Assembly: GCA_024243835.1 (NCBI GenBank)
Contig: JALPMN010000498.1
Coordinates: 1 to 12,740, forward strand
Reading direction: 5' to 3'
Origin: Enteropsectra breve
Taxonomy: Eukaryota; Microsporidia
Length of the DNA: 12,740 nt
Below the pieces are notes generated by a model that was given only the letters and a program-made list of their open reading frames with translations, had not been told where the DNA came from and ran no database searches. The position numbers were made by a program, and so were the translations under genes. Shown in pieces: positions 7,405-12,740 of this stretch; position 1 is the first letter of the stretch, and every line of letters starts with the position of its first letter.

Positions 7405-7893
7405 GCTTACTTACAAATATTAAAAAATAATTAAAAAGTTTTCTAGCTATAGATAAATGTAATCATGCTTTATAAACTGTAAATACAGCAGCTTTATGTT
7501 GCAAACAATATTATCATATTTGAAAGCGATTGTTATTTTAGACTGTAGTTGAATGATCGCCCCACAGTTAAAATGAATCTTTAATTAATTCTTATTAAGC
7601 GCTTAGTCAGCCAGATGAAGAACAAATCTATTAAAAACACTTATTATGTAATTAATCGCAAAATTGTTATAATTAAATTTGATTTTTAATCATTTAAAAA
7701 CTACGACAAGTCAGATTAAGCAGTTTAATATATTTAAAAAAATTTTCTCTGACGACGATTATAGTCATTTTCCGAAATATTTCCCCGCCATATAGGGGTC
7801 TTATGGTTAGAATGCAGCACTAATATTTATTTTCTATTCTTTTATGCAATTAAACCGATTACAAAAATTTTAATCGAAAAATCGCAAAAATCA
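7405..7893. other. AT-rich spacer between the two paralogues
   Basis: No credible coding region or RNA gene was found on either strand. A CCCC/GGGG pair (7783-7786 and 7795-7798) flanks an 8 nt loop and could form a short hairpin about 120 bp before the next start. From about 7855 the sequence begins to match the 60 bp upstream of paralogue 1. Confidence 0.5.
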
Positions 7894-7902
7894 TTGAGTG
7901 AT

Positions 7903-7920
7903 CGAAAAATTTATCCCATG
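7903..7920 (+). promoter_or_regulatory. AAATTT/CCC start-proximal motif, paralogue 2
   Basis: CGAAAAATTTATCCC directly precedes the ATG at 7918, matching the motif before paralogue 1. It fixes the start at 7918 rather than at the in-frame TTG at 7894, and so restores an N-terminus that begins with a signal peptide. Confidence 0.55.
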
Positions 7921-10197
7921 CGCAGATATTTGTCAATTCTAATCCCATTAAGTGTAAATGTACTATCAAAAGAAGTGGAAAGCTCATATGCCCCGGTGTT
8001 GACCTGTTTATCTGATATTGGCCCGAAGATAGCAGAAAAATGCAGCATTTGTAACATGCTTCTTGATTTCAAAAGTTATTACTATAATTATGAAAAAGAA
8101 TCACCAAGTGTAATCGAAGAATTCAAGAACATTGAAGAGCGGGAACGCAAACTCAAAAAATACCTGGTGTGCTCGAACACAAACTGTGGCATTGTATGCC
8201 ATGCACTGTGTATGCTAAATACAAATACTCTCATGATATTTCAACGAACTGGGATCATATACTTTGACTGTGAATGTTGCAATCAAACTGTTACTGTTTT
8301 CGATTCCAATACCTTCAAATATAGCATTGAAAGGTATCTCACAGACAGCAGCCCGCTTGCACTGACAAACTTACTTTATTATTTGCGCATCTCGAACTCA
8401 AATTTATCGAATATGATGCTCTCATATCCAGACAAATACCATGAATTGGTCTTAAAAGTAGAGAACGAAAATAATTTTTCGGTCTTAAGACTGCTGTGTG
8501 AGTTACAAGCAGGTTTTGTATGCAGTAAGAATAGCAGCAAGTTTTCTGATATTTTAAAGGCTCTAAGAGAACTTATGTCTTTTGCTGATGAATTTACATA
8601 TCCAATAGTAATAAAAGAGCTGAAAAAGTTAAAAGACTATCAGGCCGAGGATTATCAAGTATTGAAATCAAGCGTGTTTGAAATGCTGGAGAAAGTCACT
8701 GACGATGTATATGAGTTATACTCACCTGTGTTCACAGTCGTTTTAAAGCAGTGCATTAGCCTTATTAGCAAAAGAAAAGACAGGATTGATTTTATTTCTG
8801 AGTTTTTACTCTCAAAATACTCTTATTTACTGTGTAGTGATGACAATGTGATATTTTATTTTCCCATGATGCCTGACTTCAACGCTGTTCTTCATATTTT
8901 CCACAAAAAGCTCCTGGATCCAAAATGCTATGAAAGCATATTAAAAAACAACAGTCTTGCAATAACAACCAAGTTCCTGAGCACATGGTCAAAAGTATTC
9001 CACCATAACTCAAACTGGCTTATTCTGTATATGTTCAAAAGTATATTCAAAAATGAAATGGCATACACAATACTAAACATTCATATGGATCCGAATGGCC
9101 ATAAAATAGTATTGTATAAGTTATTTTTCTCCGGAGACAGTAAAGAAGTATCAAAAAACCCAAAGAACTATTGCGGAATAATGTACGCATTAGCACTGAA
9201 ATGCTATTTCCAGCATGAATATAAAACCAGTGCATCACAATTCATGTCTTTTTTGGTTGCTGCATCCTTCTATGAAAAGAAATATAAACCTGTGCCACAA
9301 GCTCATCTACTTTTGGCGCACTTACATAACTCACTAGATAAAACTGAAAGCTATAGTTACATAGAAGATAGAATGTTTAAAGAATTGGGCTTAGAGGCTC
9401 TCTGTTATTATTTTAACACTAAACAGTTAGAGCAGCACGTATTATTAAGCAAATTACCGCTAGAAAGCTTAGAATGTGTGAGTTCAAAATCTAGGTTGCC
9501 ATATAGGCAAGAAAGACAGATCAAAATATTAAGTACTCTAAATAAACAGCCTATATTATTCACACGCTTCAAGGAGAAGAATGTTATAGAGGTCTTTAAT
9601 ATGATTTGTGCGCACGAAGGGCCACACAAAACAGGAAGCCTTGTATTCTCTATTCGCTCGTTTGATGTGCTTGAAAATGCCTTCGAGCATGGCAATAAGC
9701 ACTCCAACATCAGCTGCACACAGGCCAATGTATCTGCATGGTGCGAGGAGATCAATTTTATTGGGTTTGAAAAGCTCTTAGAAACTATTTACTATTTTGA
9801 AAAAAAGAGATGCTGCTTTATTTCGCTTTATTATTCCCATATCATTCAATATTTAGACAATGTTCAAAAAGGTGACTTTCTAGAGAAGACCATACAGAGA
9901 AACATCGCCCTTGTCGCACTAATTGCCACTTCCGATACTAAAAGGGTAAAAATTGCTGACATCTTTAATGCACTTCTAAGTACTAAGCACAATTATATAA
10001 ATATAAACAACTGGTTCTGCAATCTGGCCTGTGCTCAAAAAATGACTATCTTGGACTATATTATAAAGGAATTGGCCAAAAAGAATAATATCAATGGGAT
10101 CATGCTGGATGATTTTAAATTAGCCTTTCTGAATTATTACATAAAACAAAAAGAGCTTTTTCCAGATTATTCAATGAAATTCAAGCCAAAAAACTAG
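7918..10197 (+). CDS. Secretory-pathway protein with N-terminal C4HC3 zinc finger, paralogue 2, truncated by an in-frame TAG
   Basis: From the ATG at 7918 to TAG at 10195-10197 this encodes 759 residues. It is homologous to paralogue 1 over its whole length. The first 150 residues align without a gap at about 64% identity (hand count), including a signal-peptide-like start (MRRYLSILIPLSVNVLS) and all eight zinc ligands at C42, C45, C85, C90, H95, C98, C118 and C121. An additional C94 is not shared. A block at 9334-9543 is almost unalignable with its counterpart. NNWFCNLACAQK is conserved near the end. The frame extends upstream to a TTG at 7894, which I reject because the ATG aligns with the neighbour's start and follows the same CCC motif. 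The TAG lies where paralogue 1 has CAG (Gln), a single transition. Coding sequence homologous to the missing C-terminus continues to 10389. Without the stop the protein would have about 822 residues. Whether this is a truncated protein, a young pseudogene, a readthrough gene or a base error is undecided. Confidence 0.8.
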   Translation: MRRYLSILIPLSVNVLSKEVESSYAPVLTCLSDIGPKIAEKCSICNMLLDFKSYYYNYEKESPSVIEEFKNIEERERKLKKYLVCSNTNCGIVCHALCMLNTNTLMIFQRTGIIYFDCECCNQTVTVFDSNTFKYSIERYLTDSSPLALTNLLYYLRISNSNLSNMMLSYPDKYHELVLKVENENNFSVLRLLCELQAGFVCSKNSSKFSDILKALRELMSFADEFTYPIVIKELKKLKDYQAEDYQVLKSSVFEMLEKVTDDVYELYSPVFTVVLKQCISLISKRKDRIDFISEFLLSKYSYLLCSDDNVIFYFPMMPDFNAVLHIFHKKLLDPKCYESILKNNSLAITTKFLSTWSKVFHHNSNWLILYMFKSIFKNEMAYTILNIHMDPNGHKIVLYKLFFSGDSKEVSKNPKNYCGIMYALALKCYFQHEYKTSASQFMSFLVAASFYEKKYKPVPQAHLLLAHLHNSLDKTESYSYIEDRMFKELGLEALCYYFNTKQLEQHVLLSKLPLESLECVSSKSRLPYRQERQIKILSTLNKQPILFTRFKEKNVIEVFNMICAHEGPHKTGSLVFSIRSFDVLENAFEHGNKHSNISCTQANVSAWCEEINFIGFEKLLETIYYFEKKRCCFISLYYSHIIQYLDNVQKGDFLEKTIQRNIALVALIATSDTKRVKIADIFNALLSTKHNYININNWFCNLACAQKMTILDYIIKELAKKNNINGIMLDDFKLAFLNYYIKQKELFPDYSMKFKPKN
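8041..8280 (+). other. C4HC3 zinc-finger-like domain of paralogue 2 (residues 42-121)
   Basis: The ligands C42, C45, C85, C90, H95, C98, C118 and C121 are in register with paralogue 1, while much of the sequence between them has changed (for example 46-49 and 103-109). Retention of all eight positions points to selection on a metal site. Confidence 0.65.
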
Positions 10198-10389
10198 GTT
10201 ATTCTTTGCGAACAGCTCAATTTTGCTGCCAAGACGTCTGATTTAGAGCAGCATCTATTTATTGATTTGCTATTAGAAGCTGATTATGACTTATGGGAAT
10301 TTTGTGGTATAGACAATGCTAACAGCTTCTATACTTTTATTCTTAGCAATATTTCTTTTATACCTGAGAGAATAATCAATAAATTATAA
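10198..10389 (+). pseudogene. Conserved C-terminal coding tail of paralogue 2 beyond the in-frame TAG
   Basis: In the same frame and directly after the TAG come 63 sense codons and a TAA (10387-10389). They align with the last 62 residues of paralogue 1: LCEQL, then LEQH, FID-LL, SFYTF and finally FIPERIINKL. There is no frameshift and no second stop. The tail is therefore either still translated in some way or only recently cut off. The base after TAG is G, which is not a favourable readthrough context as far as is generally known. Confidence 0.8.
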
Positions 10390-10715
10390 AACACGATATC
10401 ATTTATCTTTACATGGCCAAGGTACTAGTTCATTTATTTTATAACAAAACATTATTACATGTGAGTTTTGGCTGCATTTTCTTAAATACTGACCAAAAGT
10501 ATCGAAAGACAACTATGTTTTGTATGTGAAGAAAAACATATCCACTCAAACGATACTTATAATATATACAGGTACGTTTACACTTGCTATGTATGATTTA
10601 AAAATATCTCCCTTTGCTCAAAGAGAAAACACGTTTGGTTTCAAGTGCTATGCACTGAGTGGATAACTCAAAAAATGTTTCAGTACAATATAAGAGTTTT
10701 GCAAAGGCATTGTCT
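10390..10715. other. Intergenic region between paralogue 2 and aminopeptidase P
   Basis: The first 95 bp or so are the duplicated 3' flank shared with 7305-7404. The rest has no firm gene. A frame without stops runs from 10493 to a TAA at 10664-10666, but its only ATG (10589) would give just 25 residues. Two inverted repeats are present: AAGTATCG (10497-10504) with CGATACTT (10551-10558), and TATCCACTCA (10539-10548) with TGAGTGGATA (10656-10665). A TATAAG at 10689-10694 is 21 bp before the next ATG and may be its TATA-like element. Confidence 0.5.
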
Positions 10716-12740
10716 ATGAGAAGCGACATGCTGATAAAACTATTCTCCCAGGTGGGTATTGATTCCTATATTACATTTCTAACCGACAATCATCTAAATG
10801 AGTTTATAAACGATACTGAGAATCAGGTACGCTTTCTTACTGGATTCACAGGCACCGCTGGAACTGCAATAACAACGAAAAGCGGAAATGGCCTTCTCGT
10901 TGATGGCCGATATTATTTGCAGGCCGAGGAAGAGCTGATAGACTACAAGGTTCTCAAACAGGACAATACTGGCATTGTAGAGTATCTTTCCCAGATGGGA
11001 GCCAAGAAGGTTGGTGTTGATCCGCATTTTATCTCATACAACGACTACAAAAAACTGAAAGATAATTTGGCTCAAAGGGGAATTAAACTCACTAAAACCG
11101 ATAATCTTGTCAAGCTTATAATGCCAAACTACAAGAAGCGGCCGCACTCAGTTCTTTTTGACCTGGAAAATTTACACTACGAAATAAAGAATGATGATGT
11201 AAAGATCGTTTCCAAACCGAACGAGAAGAAATGGGATGTTTTTGCGCGGCTAAGCAGGAAAAGGTTTGTTAAAACTAAAGATATTCCGAAGGCAAAGAAT
11301 TCTGCCGACAAAAAGCAAAGGCAGTTTCTTGATACAAGCAACATCTCAGAAGGCAGCAGCATAATAAAGAGGTTTTTGTCGCATATAAAGCTTACAAGCG
11401 GAGAGAGCGGTCTTGTGCAGACAAACACCCAAGAAGAAAATGAAATGTCCTCGCACTTTTTATCTCCTCAGCAGATAATCGGCATGACCGTGGATCTCGA
11501 TGGGAAAAACATCACCGGATCGCTGCGAAGCGATAAAATTTCTATGGCAAGAAGTTTTCTAGGAGAAAAAGAGGCCCTTATAATCACAGAGCTTGATACA
11601 ATTGCCTGGCTTTTCAATCTCAGAGGAACAGACATAACAAATAATTTTGTTTTTTACTCCTATGCTTATATTTCCAAAAAAGAGACTATTTTGTTTGTTG
11701 ATTCTAAAATCAAGCTGAAAGATGTCACAGTAAAGCCATACGAAGATTTTGAAAAATACATAAAGAAAATCAAAGCATCCAAGGTATATGTTTCAGGACG
11801 ATGCAATGCGCTCATTGACAGCACATTGAAGAACATTGAGTTTACAGACCATATAAGAAACAAGCAGGCAATAAAAACGGATGCAGAAATATACGGGAGT
11901 TTCATGGCGAATCTTCATGACGCAGCGGCCCTGATGGAACTGTTTGAGTGGCTTTCAAACAGGGAAAAGGTATCTGAAAAGGAAATTCAGCAAAAATTAA
12001 TATCAATAAAGCTGAAAAACAACAATTTCCTGACAACCAGCTTTAACTCAATTGTGGCATTTGGTAAAAATGGTGCCTCTATGCACCACACAGCGACTGA
12101 CGATATTTTGTACAAGACATCATCTAATACTGGTTTAAACGGTTCTATAAACGAAAATAACAAATCAAACTCTAATCCCCAAAAGAAAGAGACAAATGAT
12201 CCTGCCAGCAATAATGAAACTAACAGCTCGCAAAATGGCGGATTTGAAAATATGATGCTGCTGATAGACAGTGGTTCACAATACATTTTTGGAACTACTG
12301 ATATCACACGAACAATTAACCTGAAACCAAATAAGGAAGATCAGCAATATTACACGATGGTTTTAAAAGCGGTTATTGCAGGCATTGTTGTCCAGAAAGA
12401 AGCTCTCACGGGCAAAGACATCGATACTGCTGCCAGAAATGTAATCAAAGAGAACGGCCATGAATACAACTCAGCAACGGGGCATGGGCTGGGATCAGCC
12501 CTTTTTGTGCACGAGGCACCGCCTCATATTGGAAATAGTGAAAAGGTTCTCGAAACAAATATGGTTTATACTGTAGAGCCTGGAGTTTATTTGGAAAGCA
12601 AATTTGGAATTCGTATTGAAGAGACTGTGTTTTTAGAAACAGTTAAAAAGATGAAGAAAAGTGTTCTCCTTTCCTCTATGCCGCTGCATATGAAGCTTAT
12701 AGATACTTCTCTTCTAAATGATCAGGAAAAGTCATGGCTC
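10716..12740 (+). CDS. XPNPEP1: Aminopeptidase P (Xaa-Pro aminopeptidase, M24B), 3' end beyond the window
   Basis: This metallopeptidase removes an N-terminal residue that precedes proline. The frame is open for 675 codons from the ATG at 10716 to the window edge without a stop. The N-terminal creatinase-like domains are present (FLTGFTGTAGTA, then VDGRYYLQAEEEL), as is ELDTIAWLFNLRGTDITNN, typical of eukaryotic members. All five metal ligands of the pita-bread fold are visible: D518 (LLIDSGSQY), D529 (TTDITRT, 11 residues later), H590 (GHGLGS), E621 (VEPGVY) and E635 (RIEE). The proton-shuttle histidines H457 (ASMHH) and H599 (HEAPPHI) are also present. Between H457 and D518 is an extra stretch of about 40 residues rich in Asn and Ser, so the protein exceeds the usual 610-620. 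The first in-frame ATG gives a normal N-terminus, and an in-frame TGA lies at 10656-10658. No signal peptide or membrane segment is evident, so a cytosolic location is likely. Confidence 0.9.
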   Translation, partial: MRSDMLIKLFSQVGIDSYITFLTDNHLNEFINDTENQVRFLTGFTGTAGTAITTKSGNGLLVDGRYYLQAEEELIDYKVLKQDNTGIVEYLSQMGAKKVGVDPHFISYNDYKKLKDNLAQRGIKLTKTDNLVKLIMPNYKKRPHSVLFDLENLHYEIKNDDVKIVSKPNEKKWDVFARLSRKRFVKTKDIPKAKNSADKKQRQFLDTSNISEGSSIIKRFLSHIKLTSGESGLVQTNTQEENEMSSHFLSPQQIIGMTVDLDGKNITGSLRSDKISMARSFLGEKEALIITELDTIAWLFNLRGTDITNNFVFYSYAYISKKETILFVDSKIKLKDVTVKPYEDFEKYIKKIKASKVYVSGRCNALIDSTLKNIEFTDHIRNKQAIKTDAEIYGSFMANLHDAAALMELFEWLSNREKVSEKEIQQKLISIKLKNNNFLTTSFNSIVAFGKNGASMHHTATDDILYKTSSNTGLNGSINENNKSNSNPQKKETNDPASNNETNSSQNGGFENMMLLIDSGSQYIFGTTDITRTINLKPNKEDQQYYTMVLKAVIAGIVVQKEALTGKDIDTAARNVIKENGHEYNSATGHGLGSALFVHEAPPHIGNSEKVLETNMVYTVEPGVYLESKFGIRIEETVFLETVKKMKKSVLLSSMPLHMKLIDTSLLNDQEKSWL
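12120..12251 (+). other. Asn/Ser-rich low-complexity insertion in aminopeptidase P (residues about 469-512)
   Basis: The segment begins SSNTGLNGSINENNKSNSN and ends near GGFEN. It is dominated by Asn, Ser, Gly and Lys with no hydrophobic core. It lies between the HH motif and the first metal-binding Asp, where human aminopeptidase P has about 20 residues and this protein has about 60. It probably forms a disordered surface loop near the active-site entrance. The frame is intact on both sides, so it is not a frameshift artefact. Confidence 0.75.

Noticed and set aside
7793..7830. tRNA-like D-arm and A-box resemblance (GGTCTTATGGTTAGAATGCAG)
   Set aside because: No B-box or T-arm (GGTTCRANNCC type) follows within 60 bp, and no acceptor stem can be paired.
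6401..9755. Open frames of 63-115 codons on the minus strand inside the paralogues
   Set aside because: They occur at the same places in both copies because the sense sequence is homologous; their own sequences show no domain.
10568..10578. Possible 5' splice site (CAGGTACGT) suggesting an intron before aminopeptidase P
   Set aside because: No branch point and acceptor pair with a sensible upstream exon was found, and the gene has a complete N-terminus from its own ATG.
10794..12307. Minus-strand open frames of 77-106 codons opposite aminopeptidase P
   Set aside because: The + strand is open for 675 codons with every catalytic residue of the family, so these are shadows.
1..12740. CRISPR arrays, insertion sequences, transposon ends, rRNA
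   Set aside because: No regularly spaced repeats, transposase-like proteins, terminal inverted repeats or rRNA-like blocks were seen on either strand.

Overview
The window looks like nuclear DNA of a small, compact eukaryotic genome, most probably a microsporidian. Every gene that can be named is eukaryotic: an LSm2-type Sm protein, a cohesin Scc3/STAG subunit, an ER-anchored 3-ketosphinganine reductase and a eukaryote-type aminopeptidase P. No gene needs an intron, convergent neighbours are less than 100 bp apart, intergenic DNA is AT-rich, poly(A)-signal-like AATAAA sits at or just after stop codons, and three of the six start codons that can be assigned are preceded directly by CCC, the start-proximal motif described for microsporidia. 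The lineage is an inference. Secreted zinc-finger gene families recall Nematocida-type genomes, but this was not tested.

Layout. 3-443 (+) is the 3' end of an unrecognised gene. 541-1434 (-) is 3-ketodihydrosphingosine reductase (TSC10/KDSR). 1617-1838 (+) is LSM2, divergent from it. 1925-3898 (-) is a very short Scc3/STAG, convergent with LSM2. An unusually long AT-rich gap (3899-4787) leads to a tandem pair of large paralogues on the + strand, at 4788-7304 and 7918-10197, separated by a second long gap. 10716 to the window end (+) is aminopeptidase P, nearly complete and open to the edge.

The accessory part of the window is the paralogue pair. Each encodes a predicted signal peptide, then a C4HC3 (PHD/RINGv-like) zinc-finger pattern whose eight ligands fall at identical residue numbers in both copies, then about 680-720 residues of unrecognised, probably helical sequence. 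The first 150 residues align without gaps at about 64% identity by hand count. A block of about 70-85 residues in the middle has diverged almost completely, while the 3' end and about 100 bp of 3' flank are strongly conserved. The second copy carries an in-frame TAG 63 codons before the ancestral stop, and the sequence beyond it still encodes the conserved C-terminus.

The housekeeping genes serve sphingolipid synthesis, RNA decay or splicing, sister-chromatid cohesion and peptide turnover, and they are not functionally linked. The duplicated pair looks like a lineage-specific family whose products enter the secretory pathway and may be exposed to the host; that role is inferred.
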